DNA of 55,146 bases from an archaeon (GTDB lineage Archaea; Micrarchaeota; Micrarchaeia; CAILAH01): NCBI GenBank assembly GCA_024274875.1, contig JAJSAH010000018.1:1-55146 (forward strand), written 5' to 3'. Each line of letters opens with the position of its first letter. The stretch's first letter is position 1. Positions 17,223 to 25,787 of the stretch are shown here, piece by piece. The notes beneath the pieces are model-generated. The model saw only the letters and a list, made by a program, of their open reading frames with translations. It did no database searches and was not told the DNA's origin. Position numbers and translations under genes: made by a program.

Positions 17223-19025
17223 CTATTCAACAGTGACCGATTTTGCGAGGTTGCGGGGGCGGTCGACATCAACCCCTTTTAGGTCCGCTATGTAATACGC
17301 CAAAAGCTGCAAAGGTATTACATTAATTATAGGAGAAACTAACGGGCTTGTTTTTGGAACCTCTATAATATAATCAGCAACCTGCCTGACATTCTCATCA
17401 ATCTCATTAATCACTGCAATTACAATTGCTTTGCGAGCTTTAACCTCTTCCATATTGCTGACTACCTTATCATACAACCCATCTTTTGGAGATATGAATA
17501 CTACCGGAAACCCTTCATCAATCAATGCAATCGGCCCATGCTTCATCTCGCCGGCAGGATAACCTTCTGCATGTATGTACGAAATCTCTTTCAATTTAAG
17601 AGCGCCTTCAAGCGCCACTGGATAATTAATGCCTCTGCCTAAATACAAAAAATTTCTCTTTTGCGCAAGATCTTCTGCAATGCGTTCAACTATCTTTGCG
17701 TTATCGAGCACTCTATCGACCATATTGGGCAAATCTGTGATCTCATTAAGCAATTGGTTATCTGCAACTCCTCCACGGGCTTGGCGCGCGTATAAGGCAA
17801 ACAGCAGCAGCGCAAGAACCTGGCTCGTGAACGCTTTGGTGCTCGCAACGCTTATCTCTGGACCTGCACGAAGATAAATTCCTCCGTCAACCTCGCGCGA
17901 AATCGTTGACCCAACAACATTTACAATACCTATAACTCGCGCGCCTTTCTGCTTAGCAGCGCGCACTGCGCCTATCGTATCCGCAGTTTCGCCCGACTGC
18001 GAGATCGCAATAACTAAATCTCCTCGCCCAATGATTGGGTTTCTATACTTAAATTCTGATGCATAATCAACTTCCACCGGAACGCGAATCAAGTTCTCTA
18101 TAATGTATTTGCCGATTATTGCCGAATGCCAACTTGTTCCACACGCAATGATGATAATACGGCTCACCGAATTTAAGTTCACATTAAGCGTGAGTTTTAC
18201 TGAATTGCCCCTTACCCTGCCTCTTATCAAATTGCTCAGAGATTCGGGCTGTTCAAATATTTCTTTCAGCATAAAATGCTTAAACCCACCTTTCTCAACA
18301 TCTGATAATGATGCATCAAGGCGTTTAACTTGTTTGTTAACGCTCTCGCCGTTAAGTTTTCGAACATGTATTCTATCACACATCACTGATGCGATCTCTC
18401 CATCGGACAAATATACTACTTTATTTGTATTGCCAACTAAAGCAGCCGCATCAGATGCAATGAACATCGCCCCATCTCCAAAACCTATGACTATGGGAGA
18501 GCTTTTGCATGCAACCACTATTCTGTCCTCGCTCTTATGGATCGATGCAATTGCATAGGCGCCTTCAATAGATTTCACTGCCCTTGCAACCGCAGATTCT
18601 AAATCACCATCATAAAATTCCTCTATCAGATGCGCAATAACCTCAGAATCCGTGTCTGATTTGAATGCATGGCCTTTGTCCATCAACATCTTTTTAAGCG
18701 TTTTGTAATTTTCGATTATTCCATTATGCGCAATAGCTATCTCATCTTTGCAGGATGTGTGCGGGTGCGCATTTTCATCTGTGGGTTCTCCGTGAGTGGC
18801 CCACCTTGTATGGCCTATTCCTAATTTTGCATCCTTAAATTCAACCTTTTCAAGTTTTTTCTCAAGTTTTGAGATATTGCCCCCGCACTTTACTGTTGAT
18901 ATCAATCCGCCAGCAATCAATGAGATGCCTGCACTGTCATATCCTCTATACTCAAGCCTTTTTAGGCCCTTGACTAAAAACTCTGCAACATCCCCTTCTC
19001 CAATATACCCTATAATCCCGCACAT
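17223..19025 (-). CDS. glmS: Glutamine--fructose-6-phosphate aminotransferase (isomerizing)
   Basis: Makes glucosamine-6-phosphate from fructose-6-phosphate and glutamine, the entry to UDP-GlcNAc for glycans. The start is the ATG at 19025 so that the catalytic Cys follows Met (MCGIIGYIG); the longer frame from 19073 would bury it and cannot be right. The N-terminal glutaminase domain has GHTRWATHGEP and HNGIIENY. Two SIS sugar-isomerase domains follow, with IIACGTSWHSA, SQSGETADT and the C-terminal NLAKSVTVE. About 600 residues, as expected. Divergent from pta across about 50 bases. Confidence 0.97.
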   Translation of the reverse strand: MCGIIGYIGEGDVAEFLVKGLKRLEYRGYDSAGISLIAGGLISTVKCGGNISKLEKKLEKVEFKDAKLGIGHTRWATHGEPTDENAHPHTSCKDEIAIAHNGIIENYKTLKKMLMDKGHAFKSDTDSEVIAHLIEEFYDGDLESAVARAVKSIEGAYAIASIHKSEDRIVVACKSSPIVIGFGDGAMFIASDAAALVGNTNKVVYLSDGEIASVMCDRIHVRKLNGESVNKQVKRLDASLSDVEKGGFKHFMLKEIFEQPESLSNLIRGRVRGNSVKLTLNVNLNSVSRIIIIACGTSWHSAIIGKYIIENLIRVPVEVDYASEFKYRNPIIGRGDLVIAISQSGETADTIGAVRAAKQKGARVIGIVNVVGSTISREVDGGIYLRAGPEISVASTKAFTSQVLALLLFALYARQARGGVADNQLLNEITDLPNMVDRVLDNAKIVERIAEDLAQKRNFLYLGRGINYPVALEGALKLKEISYIHAEGYPAGEMKHGPIALIDEGFPVVFISPKDGLYDKVVSNMEEVKARKAIVIAVINEIDENVRQVADYIIEVPKTSPLVSPIINVIPLQLLAYYIADLKGVDVDRPRNLAKSVTVE

Positions 19026-19078
19026 GAGAAATATTGCAAAAAATACCTTTAAAAAATTAGTATGCGATTTCATAGCGC

Positions 19079-20080
19079 ATGAAAGCCATCGAGTTGGTTA
19101 TGAAACGGGCTGTTGGTGCTGAAAAAAGAATTGTCTTCCCTGAAGGGTCTGACATTCGAATTATAGCCGCTGCAAGAAGATCTCTTGATAAAAAAATTGC
19201 TAAACCAATTCTTATAGGGAATGAAAAAACTATTATAAAGAATGCTAAAAATGCAGGGGTAGGATTAAAAGGGATTGAAATTGTTGATCCAGTAAGGAGC
19301 GATAAAATATATGAATACGCTAAGTTGTACTCTAAGATTACCAAAACCCCTGTAAAAACATCTAAACTAATCGCTCGCCAGCCAATATTTTATTCTGCGC
19401 TTGCTCTCAAAAACGGAGATGCTGACGGAATGATTGGCGGCTTAGTGTACACATCAGGAGATTTCATATCCGTATGCAAAGGCGTTGTGGGATTAAAAAG
19501 AGGCATTTCTGTTCCATCGAGCTATTTCATAATGGATGTCCCAGGATATGATGGCGGCGAGAATGGCGCTTTGCTGTACGCAGATGCATCAGTCAACCCT
19601 AACCCTACTGCGAAAGAACTCGCTGACATCGCGGTTACCACTGGTTATACTGCAATCAACCTACTTAAATGGAAACCGCGCATAGCTATGTTATCTTTTT
19701 CAACAAAGGGCAGCGCTGTGCACCCGGATGTTGAGAAAGTTGTAAATGCAACGCAGATTGCTATAAAAAAAGCAAGGAATATGAATATTGATGGAGAATT
19801 GCAAGCTGATGCTGCGCTCATCAAATCAACTGCAAAAAAGAAGATTAAGGGAAATTTAGGTTGCGTTGCCGGAAAAGCTAACATACTCATATTCCCGGAT
19901 TTAGATGCAGGAAATATTGCGTATAAGCTTACGCAGATTCTCGCCGGCGCGCATGCATACGGCCCAATACTGCAGGGATTCTCAAAACCTGTAAGCGATC
20001 TATCGCGCGGTGCAAAAGTTGATGATATACTGGGCGTTATCGCAATTGTGTGTGTTATTGCGAAGGAGATGAAAAAATGA
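19079..20080 (+). CDS. pta: Phosphate acetyltransferase
   Basis: Interconverts acetyl-CoA + phosphate and acetyl-phosphate + CoA. The 333 residues match the short, single-domain Pta family. Recognisable parts are RIVFPEGSDIRIIAAA (usual 'vfPEg.d.ri..Aa'), DGMIGGLVYTSGDFI, YADASVNPNPTAKELADIA, MLSFSTKGSA and GELQADAAL. The stop overlaps the ackA start by four bases (ATGA), a textbook coupled pair. Pta-AckA is common in bacteria and, among archaea, best known in Methanosarcina, so it is unusual here and may be laterally acquired. Confidence 0.95.
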   Translation: MKAIELVMKRAVGAEKRIVFPEGSDIRIIAAARRSLDKKIAKPILIGNEKTIIKNAKNAGVGLKGIEIVDPVRSDKIYEYAKLYSKITKTPVKTSKLIARQPIFYSALALKNGDADGMIGGLVYTSGDFISVCKGVVGLKRGISVPSSYFIMDVPGYDGGENGALLYADASVNPNPTAKELADIAVTTGYTAINLLKWKPRIAMLSFSTKGSAVHPDVEKVVNATQIAIKKARNMNIDGELQADAALIKSTAKKKIKGNLGCVAGKANILIFPDLDAGNIAYKLTQILAGAHAYGPILQGFSKPVSDLSRGAKVDDILGVIAIVCVIAKEMKK

Positions 20081-21258
20081 AAACCATTCTCGTACTGAAC
20101 TGCGGGAGCTCATCAATCAAGTATAAATTATTCAACTCAAAAATGCGCGTGGTTGTTCACGGATTGGTGGAGAAGATAGGTGAGGAGGGTTCGAGAATCC
20201 TGCATTGGAAAGGGATTAAGCGCATGGCAGTCAACATTAATATAAACAATCACAAACAAGGGATACAGGAGTTGCTGAAAATTATTTTAAATAAGGAATG
20301 GGGCGGCATTAAAAATATTAGCGATATATCAATTGTCGGGCATAGAGTTGTTCACGGCGGTGAGATGTCAAAAACTGTGTTTGCATCCAAAAAAACGCTC
20401 AACAGAGTTAAAAAATACGAAGCGCTCGCCCCATTGCATAACCCCCATAATCTTACAGGCATAAAAGAATGCATGAGAATTATGCGAGGCACGCCTCAAG
20501 CAATGGTATTTGATACTGCATTTCATCAAACGATGCCCAAGAAAGCATTTATGTATGGCCTGCCATACGAGTATTATGCGCAGCTAGGCATAAGAAAGTA
20601 TGGATTCCATGGAACTTCGCACAAGTATGTATATGAGCAGGTGCGAAAACTGCTCAGAAAACGCAAATGCAATGTGATCACATGCCATCTCGGCGCAGGG
20701 TCGAGCATCACAGCGATTAAGAAAGGCATCTCGGTAGATACAAGCATGGGACTGACTCCGCTTGAAGGAGTCATGATGGCTACGCGCACTGGAGATCTTG
20801 ATCCTGCCATTGTTCAGCATTTAATTCGCAATTGCAAAATGAGCATCGATGAAATATTTTATGTTATGAATCATAAAAGCGGGCTGCTTGGCATATCAGG
20901 AGTGAGCAGGGATGTAAGAGTTATTGAGGAAAAAGCTAAGAAAGGCAACAAAAGATGCAAATTATCGTTGCAGATGTTTTCATACAGAGTTGCCAAATAC
21001 ATCGCTGCATATTCTGCTGTTCTTGGAGATGTCGATGCGATCGCATTTGCCGGAGGAATAGGAGAGAATGATTGGAAGATTAGAGAAGATATCTGTAAAT
21101 ACCTAAATATTATCGGGGTAAAAATAGACCGCACTAAAAATAAAAAATCAAAAACGCTTATCAGCGCAAAAAATTCAAAAATTAAGGTGTTTGCAATCCA
21201 TACTGATGAAGAAGTTATGATTGCAAAAGAAGCGTTAAATGCATTAAGGAAAAGGTGA
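20077..21258 (+). CDS. ackA: Acetate kinase
   Basis: Converts acetyl-phosphate + ADP to acetate + ATP, or the reverse, with Pta. About 393 residues from the ATG at 20077, which overlaps the pta stop and follows GGAGATG. Signatures include ILVLNCGSSSIKYKL at the N-terminus, GHRVVHGG, FDTAFHQTMP, YGFHGTSHKYV, the phosphate-binding CHLGAGSSITAI with DTSMGLTPLEGVMMATRTGDLDP, and FAGGIGEND near the C-terminus. Central gene of pta-ackA-acpS. It could give substrate-level ATP from acetyl-CoA or activate acetate; direction cannot be read from sequence. Confidence 0.96.
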   Translation: MKTILVLNCGSSSIKYKLFNSKMRVVVHGLVEKIGEEGSRILHWKGIKRMAVNININNHKQGIQELLKIILNKEWGGIKNISDISIVGHRVVHGGEMSKTVFASKKTLNRVKKYEALAPLHNPHNLTGIKECMRIMRGTPQAMVFDTAFHQTMPKKAFMYGLPYEYYAQLGIRKYGFHGTSHKYVYEQVRKLLRKRKCNVITCHLGAGSSITAIKKGISVDTSMGLTPLEGVMMATRTGDLDPAIVQHLIRNCKMSIDEIFYVMNHKSGLLGISGVSRDVRVIEEKAKKGNKRCKLSLQMFSYRVAKYIAAYSAVLGDVDAIAFAGGIGENDWKIREDICKYLNIIGVKIDRTKNKKSKTLISAKNSKIKVFAIHTDEEVMIAKEALNALRKR

Positions 21259-21262
21259 ATAT

Positions 21263-21619
21263 GTGAACATTGCAAATATAGGAATAGATGTTGTTGATAT
21301 TGAAAGGACAAAAAGAATACTTGCATCTAAAACAGGCAGTAATTTTATCGCGAGCACATACACTAAAAATGAGATCGAGTACTGCAATGGATGCCCGGTA
21401 AAATTGTCAGGGCATTTTGCGGTTAAAGAGGCAGTTTACAAAGCACTTGGAACTGGATGGATTAACGGGCGCGAAGTAGAAGTGCTGCACGGGAAGGATG
21501 GAGTTCCAATAGTTAAACTGCATGGAAAAACAAAAAAAATCGCAAAAAACAAAAAAATCAGCGCAAGCATCGCGTATGCAAGCGAAATTGCAATCGCAGC
21601 AGTTGTCATTTACGAGTAA
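21263..21619 (+). CDS. acpS: Holo-[acyl-carrier-protein] synthase
   Basis: Transfers 4'-phosphopantetheine from CoA to a serine of acyl carrier protein. The 118 residues fit the AcpS family. GIDVVDIERTKRIL with the metal-binding Asp is at the N-terminus, and FAVKEAVYKALGTGW supplies the conserved Glu and Lys. The start is a GTG at 21263, four bases past the ackA stop, after AAGGTGAAT. Its 3' end overlaps the convergent ACP gene by 14 bases. AcpS is absent from most archaea; next to an ACP gene it very probably serves that ACP. Confidence 0.92.
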   Translation: MNIANIGIDVVDIERTKRILASKTGSNFIASTYTKNEIEYCNGCPVKLSGHFAVKEAVYKALGTGWINGREVEVLHGKDGVPIVKLHGKTKKIAKNKKISASIAYASEIAIAAVVIYE

Positions 21620-21848
21620 GCTTCTTTTTTATGTATGCAATCGCCTGGCCCACAGTCTTGTTGCGGTTGGCATCTTGAGAAGGAACCTTTATGCCAAACT
21701 CATTCTCAGTGGCAGCTATTAATGCGATTATATCCATGGACTTTGCATTTAAATCCTCTACAAACCTCGTGTTATTTTTTATTGCTGACGGCTTGACTCT
21801 GAATATGTCTGAGACAATGCTTTTGAACCTATCCTCGATGCTTTTCAT
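21606..21848 (-). CDS. acpP: Acyl carrier protein
   Basis: An 80-residue ACP that would carry acyl chains on phosphopantetheine. The sequence fits four helices: helix 1 RFKSIVSDIFRV, the loop FVEDLNAKSMDIIALI with probable attachment Ser37, helix 2 onward with ENEFGIKVP, and a C-terminal TVGQAIAYIKKKL. The usual D-S-L around the serine is replaced by A-K-S-M-D, which keeps the following Met/Leu-Asp pair. The ATG follows the DUF35 stop directly (TGA then ATG), so expression is coupled to thiolase and DUF35. ACPs are unusual in archaea, whose lipids are isoprenoid. Confidence 0.9.
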   Translation of the reverse strand: MKSIEDRFKSIVSDIFRVKPSAIKNNTRFVEDLNAKSMDIIALIAATENEFGIKVPSQDANRNKTVGQAIAYIKKKLTRK

Positions 21849-22250
21849 TCATTTCACAACCCTGAACAAGACAACATTGATGCCTGCTTTCTTCGATACT
21901 TTTGCTCTAACTTTTGCTGGAAGATTTTCATTGCCCTCCTTGATTTTCTCAGGAGTCGATGCATCCAATCCTTCAATCATCGTAAGGAATGTTGGGCCCT
22001 CCTCCAACTCAACCAAACCGTATGCATACGGAGAATACTTTGCAAACTTCTTTGGAGGAAGTATGCTCGTTGAATAGTAATGCACTATGCCTTTTCCTGA
22101 AATTTTCTTATAAGATATATTCCTGCTACCGCATTCCCTGCATGCTGCCACGGGAGGAAAGGTCCATTTCCCGCAATCCTTACAATGCGCGCCAAGTATC
22201 TTGCCTTTTGCAAGATTTCCATAAAACATTTTTGCGATTTTATCAACCAT
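21849..22250 (-). CDS. DUF35 OB-fold/zinc-ribbon acyl-CoA-binding protein
   Basis: A 133-residue protein with an N-terminal rubredoxin-like zinc ribbon (CKDCGKW...CRECGS at about residues 23-41) and a C-terminal OB fold including GIVHYYSTSILPPKKF, PYAYGLVELEEGPTFLTMIEG. In archaea this family bridges thiolase and HMG-CoA synthase and binds the CoA pantetheine arm, channelling acetoacetyl-CoA in the mevalonate pathway. Here HMG-CoA synthase is not present; an ACP gene takes the place next to it. Lies 4 bases after the thiolase gene. Confidence 0.92.
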   Translation of the reverse strand: MVDKIAKMFYGNLAKGKILGAHCKDCGKWTFPPVAACRECGSRNISYKKISGKGIVHYYSTSILPPKKFAKYSPYAYGLVELEEGPTFLTMIEGLDASTPEKIKEGNENLPAKVRAKVSKKAGINVVLFRVVK

Positions 22251-22254
22251 GCAA

Positions 22255-23523
22255 TCACCTCTTTTTAAACACAGTTACAGCAGTTTGCATGCCATACCCA
22301 TGGTTATGCTGAGCAGCAACCTTAATTTCCTTTTTAACCTGCCGCCTTCCTGCTTCACCTCTCATTTGCTTCACGATTTCATATGTTTCTGCTCCTGGAG
22401 ATGCAGCAAACGCATGACCCTTGCCGTGCCTGCCTCCTGAAGTATTCATCGGCTTGTCATGGTTGTACAATGTACGGTCCTCCAAGAACGCCTTCCATGC
22501 CTCGCCTTTCTTGAAGTATCCAGCAATTTCTGAAAGTATTAACTGATAGATCTGCATGCAGTCATGCACAGATAAATAATCTAAATTCTTTCCGCTCACT
22601 TTCGCCATCCTGTACGCATTCTTGAATGCAACCTTGTCAATGAACCAATTTGTCGGGTCCTTGTCATGCCATGGGTAATTGCTCGCTGACCAATGGAACC
22701 CGATTATGTCAATAGGCTGATCACTGAACTTGCGGGCTTTATCCGGTCTTGTAACTATGTATGCTGATGCGCCATCAGCAGTGTTAAGAGCGCTTAACAA
22801 TCTTGTAGGGTATGCAAAGAAAGGATTATTCCTTGATTTCCAATAATCATACGTTGTCCTAAAACGCTTTCTTTTAGATGATTTCTCCAAACTCTCAGTC
22901 ACGAATGCTTTAGGATTAAGCGATGAATGCTTCCTTACCGCCTTATGCACATGATACATCACCCTATCCATTTCATCCAATGGAATATTATTCTTCCGCG
23001 CATAACCTAATGTTGGTATTGCGCCGTAGGCAGTTGCAATGTCATAGCAATGATGGTATGCATAAATCTGATCCACGCCAAAATCAGTCCAATACCATAA
23101 CTGCTGCGGCCCGATGGCTTTCCTCTCAACAGGGTTGTCATTGGGATATGATGACAGAATCTCAGCGCCAGCCACCAATACTGTATCAAATTTTCCGGAA
23201 GATACTGCCATAGCAGCCAAACCCAACCCTGTATTTAATGTTGAGCATGCAGTTGCAAAATGCAACCCAGGTTTAAGATTAAGCCCAAGCCAATCAGCAA
23301 GCTGTGTATGATGGCTGTACACATGAGAACTATGGCTGAGCATGCTTCCTATGTAAAATGCGTCTATGTCCTTCCCTGTCATGCCTGCATCATCCATCGC
23401 TTCAAACGCCGCCTCAGCAATAAGCTCGTGGAATGTTTTTCCCTTAAGCTCAGGAGTTTTAAGAACGCTCCCAAACTTAGTGCATCCCACACCTACAATA
23501 GATCCTTTGGGTTTTGCGGTCAA
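22255..23523 (-). CDS. Thiolase-family acetyl-CoA acetyltransferase (archaeal/SCP-x type)
   Basis: A 422-residue thiolase-fold enzyme that would condense or cleave acyl-CoA. The nucleophilic Cys is in HFATACSTLNTGLGLAAMA (about residue 93). The C-terminal catalytic set is visible as LSVHDCMQIYQLILSE (His), SGGRHGKGHAFAASPGAE (GHP-like His) and MRGEAGRRQV. The last motif, normally a GG, reads HNHGYGMQ. Start is a TTG at 23523 after GGTGAT. First gene of thiolase-DUF35-ACP. In archaea thiolase-DUF35 normally supplies HMG-CoA synthase; here the ACP suggests a different acceptor. Confidence 0.9.
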   Translation of the reverse strand: MTAKPKGSIVGVGCTKFGSVLKTPELKGKTFHELIAEAAFEAMDDAGMTGKDIDAFYIGSMLSHSSHVYSHHTQLADWLGLNLKPGLHFATACSTLNTGLGLAAMAVSSGKFDTVLVAGAEILSSYPNDNPVERKAIGPQQLWYWTDFGVDQIYAYHHCYDIATAYGAIPTLGYARKNNIPLDEMDRVMYHVHKAVRKHSSLNPKAFVTESLEKSSKRKRFRTTYDYWKSRNNPFFAYPTRLLSALNTADGASAYIVTRPDKARKFSDQPIDIIGFHWSASNYPWHDKDPTNWFIDKVAFKNAYRMAKVSGKNLDYLSVHDCMQIYQLILSEIAGYFKKGEAWKAFLEDRTLYNHDKPMNTSGGRHGKGHAFAASPGAETYEIVKQMRGEAGRRQVKKEIKVAAQHNHGYGMQTAVTVFKKR

Positions 23524-23586
23524 ATCATCACCTACTAAGAACTCAGGGATAAAATTTAAATTACTTGCTGAACTGAAGGATTAGAA

Positions 23587-24114
23587 TTAATATGCATATT
23601 CTTCTTTTTCACCGGAACGTTTATTAGAGTATCTCGAAAGTATGAACAATAAATCAGACAATCTGTTAAGATACTTCAATTCTGTTAAGAACTTCCCCTC
23701 ATTCTCATATAACAAAGATATGATGCGCTCTGCCCTCCTGCAAACTGCCCTCGAAACATGCAAAAACGCAGCAAGCCGCGTTCCGCTGGGCAGTATGAAT
23801 GAATTAAGTCCAGGGAGATCGCCCGCATACTTGTCTATTTGATTTTCAATGTATGAGATGCGGTTTTCATCTATGCTCTCGTCCGAGCCGGCCACATGCC
23901 CCGCAACCTTATACAAATCCTGCTGAACCTCTTTTAACAAACTATTCAACTGATAATCTTCCTCGCAGTGAGCCCTGCACACACCTATGAATGAACTTAA
24001 CTCATCAAGCGTTCCACAGGCACCAACTAATGGAGATTTCTTCTTTATCCTGCCACCGCTGAATATAGAAGTTTCGCCATAATCACCTAATCCTGTATAA
24101 ATCTTATCACTCAT
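23587..24114 (-). CDS. pduO: Cob(I)alamin adenosyltransferase, PduO type
   Basis: Transfers adenosyl from ATP to cob(I)alamin to make coenzyme B12. The 175 residues match the family. The N-terminal signature is IYTGLGDYGETSIFSGGRIKK with S-P-L-V, followed by GTLDELSSFIG; the active-site helix is SRAVCRRAERII and the C-terminal phrase LKYLNRLSDLLFILSRY. Implies a B12-dependent enzyme elsewhere (ribonucleotide reductase class II or a mutase). It follows the ribosomal cluster on the same strand, taking the position where S17/L14 genes often continue. Confidence 0.95.
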   Translation of the reverse strand: MSDKIYTGLGDYGETSIFSGGRIKKKSPLVGACGTLDELSSFIGVCRAHCEEDYQLNSLLKEVQQDLYKVAGHVAGSDESIDENRISYIENQIDKYAGDLPGLNSFILPSGTRLAAFLHVSRAVCRRAERIISLLYENEGKFLTELKYLNRLSDLLFILSRYSNKRSGEKEEYAY

Positions 24115-24145
24115 GCATAAATTAAGCCGAATATAATATATAAAA

Positions 24146-24430
24146 TTATATCTTTGAATAACCTCTTTTTAACCTATTTTCAGGCCTGTTAAGAATCCGT
24201 CTTCCATAAACCACGCATGCAGAATTATCTGGCAGTTTGAACTTGAACACTTGTCCATCCTTAGGCACTTTTTTTATTGAGCTGTCTTCCGCTCTGAGAA
24301 TTAATACATTGCGCGTCTCATCAATTACCTCGCCCTTCAGTCCTACATGGGGCTTTGAACGCGAACCACTTACAACCTCAACCTGCAAACCGATTAACTC
24401 ATGAACAATGATATTGCGTTCAGTGATCAT
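24146..24430 (-). CDS. rnp1: Ribonuclease P protein component 1 (Rpp29/Pop4)
   Basis: Protein subunit of archaeal RNase P, which trims the 5' leader of tRNA precursors. About 94 residues starting at the ATG at 24430 (MITERN); a TTG-initiated form from 24442 is possible. The Sm-like fold is evident in IIVHELIGLQVEVV, HVGLKGEVIDETRNVLIL and FKFKLP, and GRRILNRPENR is characteristic of archaeal Rpp29. It is in its usual archaeal place within the S10-spc ribosomal cluster, after L29 and aIF1. Confidence 0.94.
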   Translation of the reverse strand: MITERNIIVHELIGLQVEVVSGSRSKPHVGLKGEVIDETRNVLILRAEDSSIKKVPKDGQVFKFKLPDNSACVVYGRRILNRPENRLKRGYSKI

Positions 24431-24450
24431 AGTACACGCCAAGCGAAAAA

Positions 24451-24756
24451 TTACCTTATGAAGATGTCAGTTTCCTTAAACCCTAGTTTAATGAGCGCAT
24501 TCTTTGCATCATCCTTGCGGTTCCCCTGCAGCATAATCCGCCCATCCTTATGCGTGCCGCCAGTTGACAGCATATGCTTCAGCTCCTTTGCAATTTTGGA
24601 AATTTCCTTATCATCTAAACCGTCAACAATAGTAACTAATTTTCCAAAACGCTTTTTATCTACATAAATAGTTATCCTGTGAGGCTCCTCCTTCTCAAGA
24701 GCCTCGCATACGCAGATATCCTGCGGCAGACCACATTTAGGACAAATGCCAGCCAT
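24451..24756 (-). CDS. Translation initiation factor aIF1 (SUI1 family)
   Basis: A 101-residue eIF1 homologue that monitors start codon selection on the small subunit. It begins with a zinc-ribbon-like CPKCGLPQDICVC, typical of archaeal SUI1 proteins. The SUI1 core is TIVDGLDDKEISKIAKELK, LSTGGTHKDGRIMLQGN and the C-terminal helix NALIKLGFKETDI. It lies two bases after L29 and before rnp1, as often seen in archaeal S10 clusters. Confidence 0.95.
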   Translation of the reverse strand: MAGICPKCGLPQDICVCEALEKEEPHRITIYVDKKRFGKLVTIVDGLDDKEISKIAKELKHMLSTGGTHKDGRIMLQGNRKDDAKNALIKLGFKETDIFIR

Positions 24757-24758
24757 CT

Positions 24759-24962
24759 TTACGATACACCTCTTTCCCTGAGGACTGTTAAAAGCCTTGC
24801 AATAGCCTTCCTCAATTCTTTTATGCGGCCAGTATTTATATTCTTTCCGCCGCGCCTGGATGTTGAGTTCTCCTTGACAAGTTCAGCCCTTAATTGATAT
24901 ATGCGCTCCTTTATCATCCTGTCATCCATATCACGAATTTCATTGATTTTCAGCACAGCCAT
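24759..24962 (-). CDS. rpl29: Large ribosomal subunit protein uL29
   Basis: A 67-residue protein of the 50S exit-tunnel rim. The pattern EIRDMDDRMIKERIYQLRAELVKE followed by GRIKELRKAIARLLTVLRER is the two-helix L29 fold. Its ATG follows the S3 stop with no gap, so translation is probably coupled. Confidence 0.95.
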   Translation of the reverse strand: MAVLKINEIRDMDDRMIKERIYQLRAELVKENSTSRRGGKNINTGRIKELRKAIARLLTVLRERGVS

Positions 24963-25784
24963 TTAATCACCTTTGCTTTTCTTTTTCTTCTTGGCAGTTT
25001 TCTTCTTGCTCGCTGATTTCTTCTTCCTTGTTCCTTTCTTTGCCTTGCTCGTTTTTTCAGTTTTGGGTTCAGCATCGCTCTTCGTCTTAGATCTTCTGGA
25101 TTCAGAAGATTCATCTGGTTTTGGCTCTTTGCGTTCTGCTGGTTTCTGCTCTTTCATTGCTTGATCCAAAACAGGTTCTACTTCACTTTCAGAAATCTCA
25201 ACCTTCTTATCTGGGAACTCCACATCTGGAGGAGCGATGCTCACAAGAACGCCAATAGCGCCCGCTTTTGGGTATGCGGTCACATGCGCGCGCTTCACCC
25301 ACCTCGCAGGCTCGCCGGCCTTTGGGAGATAACCTGCCATGGCCCTAAATGTGCGCGCCCTGCCGCCTTTAGCCGCCAATTTGCCGCTTATAACTATCTC
25401 GCACCCAACTGCACCTGCATCCATAATTGATTTTATCATGAAATGCATCATCCTGCGCGGGTTCTTGCCCATCTCAATCAATCTTCTCAGCTTATCAGCA
25501 ATCACCTGCGGCTCAAGGTTGGGCGATGACACCGCAGATATGTTAATCTTTGGATTATCTATTCCAAACTCTTTCTTAAGTCTCTCAGTAATTTCATTTA
25601 TCGTTCTTCCCTTTCTGCCTATCACTCTTCCAGGATTAGTAACTTCCGCAGTGATCAGAGTAATCAAGGGGGTTTTCTGTATAGTTAGGTTGGAGAACCC
25701 TGCTCTCTGAAGCTGATTTTTCATAAAATCAGCTATCTTAAATCGCAATACGGAATCTTCTATAAACTTCCTTTCAACAGTCAT
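24963..25784 (-). CDS. rps3: Small ribosomal subunit protein uS3 with lysine-rich tail
   Basis: 30S head protein. The N-terminal KH domain shows PGRVIGRKGRTINEITERL with the GRKG loop; the C-terminal domain has GAVGCEIVISGKLAAKGGRARTFR and HVTAYPKAGAIGVLVSI. After about residue 195 the protein carries a tail of some 75 residues, first acidic and mixed (EQKPAERKEPKPDES), then almost pure Lys/Ser/Thr. The tail is longer than in most archaea. Start and stop abut L22 and L29. Confidence 0.96.
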   Translation of the reverse strand: MTVERKFIEDSVLRFKIADFMKNQLQRAGFSNLTIQKTPLITLITAEVTNPGRVIGRKGRTINEITERLKKEFGIDNPKINISAVSSPNLEPQVIADKLRRLIEMGKNPRRMMHFMIKSIMDAGAVGCEIVISGKLAAKGGRARTFRAMAGYLPKAGEPARWVKRAHVTAYPKAGAIGVLVSIAPPDVEFPDKKVEISESEVEPVLDQAMKEQKPAERKEPKPDESSESRRSKTKSDAEPKTEKTSKAKKGTRKKKSASKKKTAKKKKKSKGD

Positions 25785-25787
25785 TCA

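Noticed and set aside
19026-19073. Longer GlmS start with a hydrophobic N-terminus that resembles a signal peptide.
   Set aside because: The catalytic Cys must be residue 1 after Met removal; only the ATG at 19025 gives MCGI.
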